From Bacillota bacterium (lineage in GTDB: Bacteria; Bacillota; Clostridia; Christensenellales; UMGS416): a stretch of 38,350 nt of DNA. Every line of letters starts with the position of its first letter. Positions within the stretch are counted from its first letter, which is position 1. Shown piece by piece: positions 1-7,983 of this stretch. Position numbers and translations under genes: made by a program. The DNA is taken from positions 1 through 38,350 of the forward strand of contig JAEYRA010000104.1 in NCBI GenBank assembly GCA_023409755.1, read 5' to 3'. The notes under the pieces were generated by a model. That model was not told the origin of the DNA. It saw only the letters and a list, made by a program, of their open reading frames with translations, and made no database searches.

Positions 1-745
1 CACCATTGGCGGGCTCGTCCGGCCTTGCTTTGATGGCGTCCCACAGGCCATATTGGTCGGTGTTCTTAATGGCCATGAAGATGTGGTTGTGGGCATCGGG
101 GCATAGGGTGCCCAGGTGGGCCAGCAGGTCCTTCATTTCCTGCCGCTTGGTGTTGCCGCTGGCGGGGCAGGGGTTCTTGCAGGTGGGCAGGGAAAGCCTG
201 CGGCAGACAGAGGCGATGTGGGCCTCGGGCAGGTAGATCATCGGGCGGATTTGCACTATGTCGGCCCGGTCCAGCCATGTGATGGGAGAGAAGGTGCGCA
301 GCCGGCTCTCGTAGAGCATACTCATGAGGAGCGTTTCGGTCAGGTCGTCACGATGGTGGCCCAGGGCTACCTTGTTGCAGCCGTGGCGCTGGGCCAGTTC
401 GTTCAGCGACCCCCGGCGCATCTTGGCGCACAGGGCACAGGGGTTGGACTCCTTTCGGGTTTCAAACACGATGGGCCCGATGCGGGTATCCTTGAAATAA
501 AGGGGCACGTCAATGGTGCGGCAGTATTCCTCCAACTCGGTGGTGTCAAAATCCGGGAACCCCATGCGCACCATTCCCGCGCACAGGGTGAATGGCTCGT
601 CGGAGAAATTGCGGTAGGTAGCAAGCGCCGTCATCAGCACCATGCTGTCCTTGCCGCCCGAAAGGCCCACCATCACCCGGTCGCCGGACCGAAAGAGCTT
701 GAAGTCCTGGTCGGCCCGCCGGATGCGGCCCAGCACCTGTTTCAT
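1..745 (-). CDS. ttcA: TtcA-like tRNA 2-thiocytidine synthetase (PP-loop ATPase), 3' end cut by window edge
   Basis: PP-loop ATPase of the TtcA/TilS superfamily; TtcA enzymes adenylate and thiolate cytidine 32 of tRNA in the cytoplasm. Translating the minus strand from the ATG at 745 gives an open frame to the window edge (about 248 residues). The P-loop reads GLSGGKDSMV near residue 30. A CxxC pair lies in NPCALCAKMRRGS, followed by a GHHRDD-type helix and a later cysteine stretch (LPTCKNPCP); these are the Fe-S cysteine positions of TtcA and argue against TilS. A G-rich ribosome site sits just upstream of 745. The gene is divergent from the LRR gene, with about 105 bp between them. The extreme C-terminus lies outside the window. 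Family assignment is good; the exact modified base is inferred from the family. Confidence 0.85.
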   Translation of the reverse strand, partial: MKQVLGRIRRADQDFKLFRSGDRVMVGLSGGKDSMVLMTALATYRNFSDEPFTLCAGMVRMGFPDFDTTELEEYCRTIDVPLYFKDTRIGPIVFETRKESNPCALCAKMRRGSLNELAQRHGCNKVALGHHRDDLTETLLMSMLYESRLRTFSPITWLDRADIVQIRPMIYLPEAHIASVCRRLSLPTCKNPCPASGNTKRQEMKDLLAHLGTLCPDAHNHIFMAIKNTDQYGLWDAIKARPDEPANG

Positions 746-804
746 GTGCCCACCCCCAATCTGCATGGATGATACCATGCCCCAGGCTGCGGCGCAATTG
801 GCAG

Positions 805-833
805 TTTACCGTCCGTCCAGCCCGGCCTATAAT
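805..833 (+). promoter_or_regulatory. Sigma-A promoter of the LRR protein gene
   Basis: TTTACC (805-810), a 17-nt spacer and a perfect TATAAT (828-833). The leader to the ATG at 851 is only about a dozen bases and carries GAGGGAGAGG as ribosome site. Confidence 0.6.
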
Positions 834-850
834 GAGGGAGAGGTGAATGC

Positions 851-2986
851 ATGCAGAAGCGAATGGTGGTGGCGGTGCTGGCGGCGCTTGTGTGCGCTTT
901 GTTTCCAGCGGGGGCCCGGGCAGCGGTGACGGGGGCATACATCCCCGATGACAACCTGAAGGCCGCTCTTCTGGACGAGGGGCTGGATGCCAACAAAGAC
1001 GGCACGCTGACGGACGACGAACTGGCGGCCTACCGTGGGGAGCTGTACCTGAGCGCCCGGGACATCGCTGACCTCACAGGCATAGAGAAGTGCACGGGGC
1101 TGACCGGGTTGGATGTGAGCCACAACGCTGTGACCGACCTTGAGCCACTGCGGGGATTGACGAAGCTCACCAACCTCGACCTTTCTTACAACGGCATTGA
1201 CAACCTGGGGCCGCTGGGGGGCCTGACGGCGTTGCGTACGCTGGTGGTGACGGGCAACCCCCTGCCCAGTTTTGCCAAAATCGAGGGCCTGACCGGTTTG
1301 ACGTCGCTTGACGCGGCGCAGGTGGGCGTAGCGGACCTGTCACCGCTCAAGGGCATGGTGGGGCTGACGCAGCTGGACCTGACCGGCAACGGGGTTTCTG
1401 ACATCGCTACGCTGGCGGCCTTCCCAGCGCTGGAGCAGCTTTGGCTGGCCGACAATGAGGTGGCTGACCTGGCGCCCCTGCGCAATCTGAGACAATTGAC
1501 GCTGCTGGACCTGACCGGCAACAAGGTGACCGACGCCGCGCCGCTCGCCGCGCATGGGGCGCTGCAGAAGCTGTCGCTGGCACACACCGGCATCACCGTG
1601 CTGCCGACGGGGCTCGATGGCCTTGCCTATCTGGATGTTTCAGGCACAGAGGTCTCTGACCTTGCACCGGTGGCCCCGCTTGCGAAGCTGGAGACGCTGC
1701 TGCTGGACGACACCAAGGTTGCCGATTTGGCACCGGTGGCAAGCCTCCTGGCGTTGGAGACGCTGTCGGTCAGCAACACCGAGGTGACCGACCTGACGCC
1801 GGTCAAGGCGCTCACTACCCTGCAGGAGTTATCCTGCGCCGGTTGCGGATTGGGGGATCTGACCGCCCTGTCAGGCTTGACGGCGCTGACTTATCTGGAC
1901 GCAGCAGATAACAATGTGACCGACCTTGCACCGCTCCGGGGCCTGGAGGCTCTCGACGCCCTGAACCTCGACGGCAATGGGGTAGCAGACCTGGCACCTC
2001 TGGCGAGCTGCAAGGCGCTTTCAGCGTTGAGCGCGCAGAACAACGCTGTGGCAGACATTTCCCCCCTTTCGGGGCTTGTGTCGCTCAATGCCCTGAACAT
2101 CGCGGGCAACCGCGTGGCCGATCTTGCGCCGCTCAAGGGCCTGCCGCTGCAATCGCTGGTGTGCTCCGGCAATGAGGTGACGAGTCTGGTGGCGCTCCAG
2201 GACATGACCGACCTGGAGCAGCTGCTGGCAGACAAAAACAACGTGACCGATCTTGCACCGCTCAGCGGCTGCACAGCCCTTCGCCAGCTTTCGTTGGCCG
2301 GGAACCCGGTGGAGAATCTCGCAGCCCTGAAAGGTCTGGCGGCGTTGACGGATCTGGATGTCAACGAAACCGGCGTGGCCGATCTCACGCCCTTAAAAGG
2401 GTGTGGGGAGCTGACGGTGCTGCGGGCGCGGGGCAATGCCATCGCTGATTTGACGCCGTTGCGCGGGCTGAAAAAGTTGTATTATCTGGATGTGGGCCAC
2501 AACCGCATTGTCGACATTGCGCCCATCGTGCGGGAGGGCCTGGTGGCGTTGGATGTGAGCTACAACGGCCTGCGAACGCTGGGGCCGCTGACCGCTCTGT
2601 ATTTTGACACAGCGGGGTTGTTCTACTTCAACGCCGCCCACAACCGCCTGGACACCGACGCCCAGGACGGGCCCATCGTCATCCTGCACGACCTGGAGTC
2701 GGTACAAGGCGCCTACCCGGTGCAGGCCGCCGAAGCCGCTGCCGTGGAGGGGTACGACGTCGTCTACGCCGCCTATGACGACAGCACGGTGGCCGACAAC
2801 CTGCCCGACGGCAATGAAGTCTGCTATGTGGTGCTGACGCCCCAGGGGAACCCCGACTGGAGTGAGCCTGCCGGGCACGACGGTTGGTGGCTCTGGGTGG
2901 TGGGGGGCGGAGCCGCTGCGGCTGTTGCAGCGGCTGGTGTGCTGTTCGGGCGGCGCAGGCGTGCAGGCTCGGTCAGCCGCAAGTAG
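851..2986 (+). CDS. Secreted, membrane-anchored leucine-rich-repeat protein
   Basis: Extracytoplasmic LRR protein of 711 residues, probably for binding a protein or glycan at the cell surface. Residues 1-25 form a signal peptide (KR, hydrophobic core, then GARA before the mature AVTG). A short cap follows with an EF-hand/dockerin-like loop (DANKDGTLTDDEL, about 45-57). About twenty internalin/SDS22-type repeats of 21-22 residues fill roughly 75-570, with the pattern L..L..L....N.VtDLaPL. A tail domain precedes a C-terminal hydrophobic segment (about 678-700) ending in RRRR, so the protein is probably held by a transmembrane helix; no LPXTG sortase motif is visible. The repeats are also alike at DNA level. 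The ligand is unknown. The gene is monocistronic and divergent from ttcA. Confidence 0.85.
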   Translation: MQKRMVVAVLAALVCALFPAGARAAVTGAYIPDDNLKAALLDEGLDANKDGTLTDDELAAYRGELYLSARDIADLTGIEKCTGLTGLDVSHNAVTDLEPLRGLTKLTNLDLSYNGIDNLGPLGGLTALRTLVVTGNPLPSFAKIEGLTGLTSLDAAQVGVADLSPLKGMVGLTQLDLTGNGVSDIATLAAFPALEQLWLADNEVADLAPLRNLRQLTLLDLTGNKVTDAAPLAAHGALQKLSLAHTGITVLPTGLDGLAYLDVSGTEVSDLAPVAPLAKLETLLLDDTKVADLAPVASLLALETLSVSNTEVTDLTPVKALTTLQELSCAGCGLGDLTALSGLTALTYLDAADNNVTDLAPLRGLEALDALNLDGNGVADLAPLASCKALSALSAQNNAVADISPLSGLVSLNALNIAGNRVADLAPLKGLPLQSLVCSGNEVTSLVALQDMTDLEQLLADKNNVTDLAPLSGCTALRQLSLAGNPVENLAALKGLAALTDLDVNETGVADLTPLKGCGELTVLRARGNAIADLTPLRGLKKLYYLDVGHNRIVDIAPIVREGLVALDVSYNGLRTLGPLTALYFDTAGLFYFNAAHNRLDTDAQDGPIVILHDLESVQGAYPVQAAEAAAVEGYDVVYAAYDDSTVADNLPDGNEVCYVVLTPQGNPDWSEPAGHDGWWLWVVGGGAAAAVAAAGVLFGRRRRAGSVSRK

Positions 2987-3103
2987 CCAGCTGGCGGGAA
3001 GCCTTGCTGCACAGCTTGCTGGCCACCCTTGGTATCGGTTTGCTTGGCGCATTGGGTATGCCGCGGGGCATTCCCTGCGCTCTGTTCAGTATTTGGGCAA
3101 ATG

Positions 3104-3131
3104 AAAAAGGGCAACCCAAATGGCGCCCTTT
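3104..3131 (-). terminator. Intrinsic terminator of the ArsR-type gene
   Basis: On the minus strand, AAAGGGC and GCCCTTT pair across a 12-nt loop and run directly into a T tract (complement of 3104-3108). It lies about 40 bp past the ArsR stop. On the plus strand it could weakly end LRR transcripts too. Confidence 0.65.
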
Positions 3132-3169
3132 CCGGTTGGCAGAGTGTCCCTCGCCGGGGAGGTGGTTTC

Positions 3170-3445
3170 TCAGTCAAACAGCGAGTGGATCAGGTCCTTG
3201 GAATCATCGTCCACAACCTCGTAGTAGATCTCCTGTCCGCTGCGGTGCCCCTCAATGATGCCGGCGGTCTTGAGCTTGGCCAAATGGGCCGACACGCTGG
3301 GCTGCGGGATGCCCAACGACTCCTGGATGGTCGTCACATTGCGGGACTGGGCCATCAGATCCTGCACAATGCGCAGCCGATGGGGATGGGACAACGCCTT
3401 CAGCTTGTCAGATAGAATTACAACTCTGTCCATTTCCTTTGTCAT
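3170..3445 (-). CDS. ArsR/SmtB-family winged-helix transcriptional regulator
   Basis: Small DNA-binding repressor of 91 residues. The winged helix-turn-helix is clear: LKALSHPHRLRIVQDLM, then the recognition region NVTTIQESLGIPQPSVSAH, and a wing ending EIYYEVVDD. There are no cysteines, so the classical metal-binding sites of ArsR/CadC are absent; the inducer may be non-metal or act by another site. I chose the ATG at 3445 because AAGAGGTG lies six bases upstream; an in-frame GTG at 3454 overlaps that ribosome site. It is divergent from the sugar operon with a long (about 440 bp) shared upstream region, so control of that operon or of itself is possible but not shown. Confidence 0.8.
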   Translation of the reverse strand: MTKEMDRVVILSDKLKALSHPHRLRIVQDLMAQSRNVTTIQESLGIPQPSVSAHLAKLKTAGIIEGHRSGQEIYYEVVDDDSKDLIHSLFD

Positions 3446-3670
3446 TGCTTTCACCTCTTATGAAGTCTTACGCACAGGCATATGTCAGCATTGTTGCGTG
3501 CTTATAAGTAATATTGCGCATTCTGCGGTGTTTCATACATCTGGAGGAAGAAGTTCTTGCGCCAAAATTCCCCACATAATATATACCACATCAGCCCGGT
3601 AAATTCAATGCATCCAGCAGCATATTTTGATATCCAGATACTAGGGGGAGTAAAGTGCGCCATTTGGGTT

Positions 3671-3684
3671 TGGAAACGTTACCA
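3671..3684. promoter_or_regulatory. CcpA cre / LacI-family operator-like palindrome
   Basis: The sequence TGGAAACGTTACCA fits the catabolite-responsive-element consensus TGNAANCGNTNNCA at every fixed position and is a near-perfect dyad centred on AACGTT. It lies about 80 bp upstream of the -35 of the sugar operon. A dedicated LacI-family repressor could equally bind it; none is encoded in the window. Confidence 0.5.
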
Positions 3685-3734
3685 GCATACCCCCAAACGG
3701 TGCGGCGCGCAAGGAACAGAGTTGGGAAAATTCC

Positions 3735-3770
3735 ATTTCAATCCACGAATTTGTGGAAATCTATTGAAAT
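3735..3770. promoter_or_regulatory. Overlapping dyads covering the -35 of the sugar operon
   Basis: Outer arms ATTTCAAT (3735-3742) and ATTGAAAT (3763-3770) pair perfectly; an inner dyad TCCAC (3742-3746)/GTGGA (3753-3757) lies off-centre between them. AAATTCCA is also directly repeated at 3728-3735 and 3767-3774, 39 bp apart. The right outer arm contains the -35 hexamer, so a bound protein would occlude or contact RNA polymerase. The regulator is unknown. Confidence 0.45.
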
Positions 3771-3792
3771 TCCAAGGGTCGCTTTGTAATAT
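3764..3792 (+). promoter_or_regulatory. Sigma-A promoter of the sugar-catabolism operon
   Basis: TTGAAA (3764-3769), exactly 17 nt, then TAATAT (3787-3792), about 90 bp before the first start codon. The remaining stretch from 3446 to here is AT-richer than the genes and shows no supported coding region. Confidence 0.65.
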
Positions 3793-3883
3793 GAAACCAA
3801 TACCCGGCGGGCCCGTCTGTGCCCCTTGCGGTTGGCACAGACGGTTCTTGGCGTGTGTGCCCCGCCGTTGGAGAGGAGTCCTC

Positions 3884-4750
3884 ATGAGCAAATTTGTGTT
3901 GTCGGCCTTTGCCGATGAAATCTGTGACGACCTCACCGGCCAGATGGACGAGTTGGAGCGCCACGGCATCCGGTATGTGGAACTGCGCAACGCCGACGGG
4001 CGCAACATCGTCGATTTTACCCCCCAGCAGGCCGCGCAGGCAGAGCAGATGCTCGCCAGCCGCGGCTTTGCTGTTTCCGCCCTGGGTTCGCCCATCGGCA
4101 AGGTGCAAATCACAGACCCCTTTGCCCCGCACTTTGAGGCATTCCGCCGGGTGGTGGAGCTGGCCCACACCCTGAACACCTCCTACATCCGGGTGTTCAG
4201 TTTCTTCCTGCCGCCCCAGGATGACCCGGCCGCCTGGCGGGGTGAAGTGCTGGAGCGTATGGCCGCCTTCGCCGACTATGCCCGCCGCAACAACGTCGTG
4301 CTGCTGCACGAGAATGAGAAGCACATCTACGGCGACACCGCCGCCCGCTGCCTCGACCTCTTGGACACCATTGACAGCCCGGCGCTGTGGGCGACCTACG
4401 ACCCGTCGAACTTCGTGCAGTGCGGCGAGCGTAACTGGCCCGACGCCTACCGCCTGCTGCGCCATCGCATCCGCTACCTGCACATGAAGGACTCGGTCTA
4501 CACCAACGGCGCAGCCCAGGCCGACCGCGGGTTTGAGGTAGCGGTCGTCTCCGACGCCCACCGGCCGGTGGGGCAGGGCGACGGCAACTGCCGGGAGATC
4601 TTGCGTGACCTGTGGGCCGGCGGGTATGAGGGGTTCCTGAGCATCGAGCCGCACCTCACCAACAACGACGCCATCCCCGGCACCGGGGCAGAGAAATTCA
4701 CCGTTGCCGCCAACGCGCTGAAGGCGCTGATTGCCGAAGTGACCGCCTGA
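3884..4750 (+). CDS. Sugar phosphate isomerase/epimerase-like TIM-barrel protein
   Basis: Xylose-isomerase-like TIM-barrel family (AP_endonuc_2 fold), 288 residues, usually isomerases, epimerases or dehydratases acting on sugars or inositols with a divalent metal. Visible family elements are the N-terminal strand FADEI...YVELR, the metal-ligand Glu in LLHENEKHIYGD, the Asp in WATYDPSNFVQCG, the His in YLHMKD and the final FLSIEPHL. The start at 3884 follows GAGAGGAG by five bases; the open frame extends upstream but without coding character. It is the first gene of the operon and is followed 36 bp later by an oxidoreductase, a pairing common in inositol, sugar-acid and glycoside catabolism. 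The substrate cannot be read from sequence. Confidence 0.85.
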   Translation: MSKFVLSAFADEICDDLTGQMDELERHGIRYVELRNADGRNIVDFTPQQAAQAEQMLASRGFAVSALGSPIGKVQITDPFAPHFEAFRRVVELAHTLNTSYIRVFSFFLPPQDDPAAWRGEVLERMAAFADYARRNNVVLLHENEKHIYGDTAARCLDLLDTIDSPALWATYDPSNFVQCGERNWPDAYRLLRHRIRYLHMKDSVYTNGAAQADRGFEVAVVSDAHRPVGQGDGNCREILRDLWAGGYEGFLSIEPHLTNNDAIPGTGAEKFTVAANALKALIAEVTA

Positions 4751-4786
4751 GAGCGGAGAAGCTATGAGAACACGGGAGGAATGATC

Positions 4787-5848
4787 ATGAGCAAGAAGGT
4801 ACGCTGTGCCGTCGTGGGGTTGGGCGCCATCGGCCCCACCCATGTGGAATCTTTGGGCCGCATTGACAACGCGGAACTCGTCGCCGTGTGCGACGTGGTG
4901 CGCGAGAAGGCCGACGCCGTGGCCCAGGCCCAGGGCTGCAAGGCCTATTATGACTTCGACGAGATGTTAAAGGACGGCGACATCGACCTGGTGCACCTGT
5001 GCGTGCCCAGCGGCATGCACGCCGATCTCGGCGTGCGGGCGGCCAAGGCTGGCAAGCACGTGCTGACTGAGAAGCCCATCGACGTGACGCTGGAGGCTGC
5101 TGACCGGCTCATTGCAGCCTGCCACGAGGCGGGGGTCGTGCTTTCCTGCATCAGCCAGCACCGTTTTGACGACGCCATGCTGGAAGCCCGCGAGGCGCTT
5201 GAACAGGGCCTTTTTGGCAAGCTGACCTTCGGCGGCTCCCACACCAAGTGGTACCGCTCGCAGGAGTATTACGACAGCGGCGACTGGCGCGGCACCTGGG
5301 CGCTCGATGGCGGCGGGGCGCTGATGAACCAGAGCGTGCACTACGTGGACCTGCTGCAATACATGATGGGCCCGGCCGAGGAGGTTTCGGCCTACTGTGC
5401 CACCCTGGCGCATGAGCGCATTGAGGTGGAGGATGTGGCCGCCGCGACGATCAAATTCCAGAACGGCGCGCTGGGGCTGCTGGAGGGCAACACCGCTGCC
5501 TTCCCTGGCTACTGCACGCGGCTCGATATCTACGGCACCGACGGCGGCATCATCATTGAGAACGACCAGATTCGCGACCGGCGCTTCCGGGCCGAGGGCG
5601 AGGGTGGCGGGGCGTTCTATGGCTCCATCAGCCACACGCCCAAGGGCGGGGCTGCCGCAGGCAAGACCGGCGCGTCCAGCGCCGCCATCGGAGCCAGCAG
5701 CCACCAGCGGCAGATTCAGGACGTGGTGGATGCCATCCTCGAGGGCCGCGCCCCCAAGGTCACCGGCGAGGAGGCCCGCAGCCCGCTGGCCATCATCCTG
5801 GCGGTGTACGAGTCTGCCCGCACTGGCGCACCTGTCAAGGTGAAGTAA
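4787..5848 (+). CDS. Gfo/Idh/MocA-family NAD(P)-dependent oxidoreductase (first)
   Basis: Cytoplasmic dehydrogenase of about 353 residues; family members oxidise or reduce sugars, inositols or their derivatives. The N-terminal Rossmann motif is VVGLGAIGPTH, followed by the family EKP signature (HVLTEKPIDVTLE) and the C-terminal alpha/beta domain with GGGALMNQSVHYVDLLQ containing the usual catalytic His/Asp. I prefer the ATG at 4787 because GGGAGGA (4774-4780) abuts the in-frame ATG at 4781 and is six bases from 4787. A Gly/Ala/Ser-rich stretch (GGAAAGKTGASSAAIGASS) near the C-terminus is an insertion-like loop. Second gene of the operon; the substrate is unknown. Confidence 0.88.
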   Translation: MSKKVRCAVVGLGAIGPTHVESLGRIDNAELVAVCDVVREKADAVAQAQGCKAYYDFDEMLKDGDIDLVHLCVPSGMHADLGVRAAKAGKHVLTEKPIDVTLEAADRLIAACHEAGVVLSCISQHRFDDAMLEAREALEQGLFGKLTFGGSHTKWYRSQEYYDSGDWRGTWALDGGGALMNQSVHYVDLLQYMMGPAEEVSAYCATLAHERIEVEDVAAATIKFQNGALGLLEGNTAAFPGYCTRLDIYGTDGGIIIENDQIRDRRFRAEGEGGGAFYGSISHTPKGGAAAGKTGASSAAIGASSHQRQIQDVVDAILEGRAPKVTGEEARSPLAIILAVYESARTGAPVKVK

Positions 5849-5852
5849 GACC

Positions 5853-6920
5853 ATGGAGATCCCCATTTCCTATCGTCAGGGTTATGACAACCTGGCCCAG
5901 CGGATGGTCGGCGCTTACGTTGGTACGCTGCCGCTCTTTCACCCAGCCCCCGACGGGCCGGCTGACGAGGAGAGCCAGCGCCAGTTCTACAACTTTGTAG
6001 CCGGCGTCTATCTGCACGCCTGGCGGGAGCCTGCCGTGCTGGGCCTGCCCGAGGAGCCGGATGATTTCTTCGGGGAGTGGGAGCTCAACAACAGGAAGCC
6101 CGACCTGTCCCATTCGATGCAGGCGGCACGCAAGGCCATCGACGGGTTCTTCGGGTTTTTTAACGACTTGGGCCAGGCGGCTGAGCTCCACCCGGAGGGG
6201 TTCTTCGTGCCCAAGGGGGCGCTGCGCGTGGCCGGCAAGCATCTGACTGCGCTGGAGGCGATGGGGATTGCCCACCGCAAAACCGCCGAGGGCACGTTGT
6301 TTGCCGCCCCGGGGTACTCCGCCATGTTCCCGGCGTGGAAGATGCTCTGCGGCGTCGTGCGCGAGACGGGCGCCGATCCGGTGCTGGTGTTCTCCCGCTG
6401 CCTCTTTGACCGGGAGTATGACTATGCCGCCGCGGTCTACCGCAGGCTTTGCCCCCAGCCAGAGTTCTTCGACGCGCTGACCACCTATCTTCAGGAGAAC
6501 GGTTATACCCGTGAGGACATGCCGGGCCAGCCGGGCATGGCACTGCGCTGGCGGCGCAGTCTCAACCACAAGGATGAGCAGGCTCTGTCCGTCTGGTTTG
6601 ACCACCGTAAGCTCTACCCGGTGAAGTTCGAGCTCAAGGTGCCGCGCTTCCGGGAGCTGCTGTATCGGTTTGACCGCATGGGGGTGCGCCTGCAGGCCCT
6701 TTCGCTGCTGCGCACCAAGCGGTGCGACGGCTGCGGTTACTGCATTCAGACCAACCGGGAGAAGCGGCAGATGCTGACCTTCCCGGTGCAGCACGGCGGG
6801 CAGCAGCACAATCTTTGCCCGCTGTTCCCGTGGCTCGTGTGGAACGGGCTGGACGAGGAAGCAATTCTGGACATGACCACACTGCTGGATTTCGCCCAGA
6901 GCGAGCTGGCAGAAGACTAG
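5853..6920 (+). CDS. Unrecognised protein with CxxCxxC...C cysteine cluster
   Basis: I do not recognise this 355-residue protein. It has no signal peptide or membrane segment and is rich in aromatic residues. The C-terminal part contains KRCDGCGYCIQTN with C291, C294 and C297, plus C322 in NLCPLFPW; four spaced cysteines suggest a zinc knuckle or an Fe-S site, though the spacing also fits a structural zinc ribbon. The N-terminal two thirds looks alpha-helical (FGFFNDLGQAAEL, LTTYLQENGYT). It starts four bases after the preceding stop, with AAGGTGA as ribosome site, and sits between two Gfo/Idh/MocA genes, so it is probably translated with them. It could be a maturation, electron-transfer or ligand-sensing component; nothing in the sequence decides this. 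Confidence 0.75.
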   Translation: MEIPISYRQGYDNLAQRMVGAYVGTLPLFHPAPDGPADEESQRQFYNFVAGVYLHAWREPAVLGLPEEPDDFFGEWELNNRKPDLSHSMQAARKAIDGFFGFFNDLGQAAELHPEGFFVPKGALRVAGKHLTALEAMGIAHRKTAEGTLFAAPGYSAMFPAWKMLCGVVRETGADPVLVFSRCLFDREYDYAAAVYRRLCPQPEFFDALTTYLQENGYTREDMPGQPGMALRWRRSLNHKDEQALSVWFDHRKLYPVKFELKVPRFRELLYRFDRMGVRLQALSLLRTKRCDGCGYCIQTNREKRQMLTFPVQHGGQQHNLCPLFPWLVWNGLDEEAILDMTTLLDFAQSELAED

Positions 6921-6951
6921 CAGCGGGGATGCCCGCCATACAGGAGGAAAC

Positions 6952-7983
6952 ATGAAAACGCTCAACGTCGCCGTCATTGGCTGCGGCAACATTCACCACG
7001 TTCACACCGCCGTGCTGGCGGACATCCAACGGGTTCGCATTGCCGCGGTGTGTGACATCAAGCCCGAGCGGGCGCGTCTCTCCGGGGAGGAGAACCACTG
7101 CAGCTGGTATACCGACTACCGCCAGATGCTGCGGGAGGCCAACGTGGACGCCGTGCACATCTGCACGCCCCACTACCTGCACGCCGAAATGGCGCTGGAG
7201 GCCCTGCGTTTGGGCAAGTATGTGCTGGTGGAGAAGCCCATGGCGACCTCGGTGGCCGATGCCCAGGCCATGATTGCCGAGGACGAACGGCAAGGCGGCG
7301 GGCACCTGTGTGTGGTGTTCCAGAACCGCTACAACGCCGCCAGCCGGATGATGAAAGAGCTCATCGACGGCGGCAACTATGGCGCGCTCAAGTGCCTGCG
7401 GGGCATGGTGGCCTGGCGGCGGGGTGAGGACTATTACAGCGACGACTGGCACGGCAGGCAGGCACTGGAGTGCGGCGGCGTGATGATCAACCAAGCCATC
7501 CACACCCTGGACCTGGTGCAGTGGTTGGGCGGCGGGGCCATTTCGGTCAAGGGAGCGGTCAGCACCGACGCACTCACCGGGGTCATTGAGGTGGAGGACA
7601 GCGCCCACCTGCGCATGAAACTGGCCAGCGGCGCCACGGCGGTGTTCTATGCCACTGTTGGCTATGGCGTGGACGCCCCGGTGGAGGTGGAGGCCGTACT
7701 GGATGGTGCCACGCTGCTGCTGCGGGGTGATGAGCTCTACCGGGTGGACAACGGCTTTGAGCCGCTGTGCACCCCCCACAATGCGCCCATCGGCAGCCGC
7801 GGCTACTGGGGCAGCGGCCACCGCGCCCAGGTGGAGGATTTCTACCGCAGCGTGCAGGAGGGCCGGCCCTTCGCCATCGACGGGCGGCAGGGCATTGAGG
7901 CCGTGAAGCTGGTGTTTGGGCTGTACGAATCGTCCCGCACGGGGAGGGAAGTGCGTGTGGCGGGAGGCGATTGCCCATGCTGA
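6952..7983 (+). CDS. Gfo/Idh/MocA-family NAD(P)-dependent oxidoreductase (second)
   Basis: A second member of the same dehydrogenase family, 343 residues, distinct in sequence from the one at 4787. It has the Rossmann motif VIGCGNIHHVH, CTPHYLHAEMALEAL, the EKP signature (VLVEKPMATS) and the C-terminal GGVMINQAIHTLDLVQ segment with the catalytic His/Asp. CAGGAGGAAAC directly precedes the ATG. Its last seven bases overlap the fumarase alpha start, indicating translational coupling. Two such enzymes beside a TIM-barrel isomerase suggest a redox pair, for example oxidation of a ring hydroxyl, rearrangement and re-reduction. That route is inference. Confidence 0.88.
   Translation: MKTLNVAVIGCGNIHHVHTAVLADIQRVRIAAVCDIKPERARLSGEENHCSWYTDYRQMLREANVDAVHICTPHYLHAEMALEALRLGKYVLVEKPMATSVADAQAMIAEDERQGGGHLCVVFQNRYNAASRMMKELIDGGNYGALKCLRGMVAWRRGEDYYSDDWHGRQALECGGVMINQAIHTLDLVQWLGGGAISVKGAVSTDALTGVIEVEDSAHLRMKLASGATAVFYATVGYGVDAPVEVEAVLDGATLLLRGDELYRVDNGFEPLCTPHNAPIGSRGYWGSGHRAQVEDFYRSVQEGRPFAIDGRQGIEAVKLVFGLYESSRTGREVRVAGGDCPC

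Noticed and set aside
3761..4843. A 360-codon minus-strand frame over the TIM-barrel gene
   Set aside because: It is a shadow of the sugar isomerase gene; the plus strand carries the promoter, ribosome site and family motifs.
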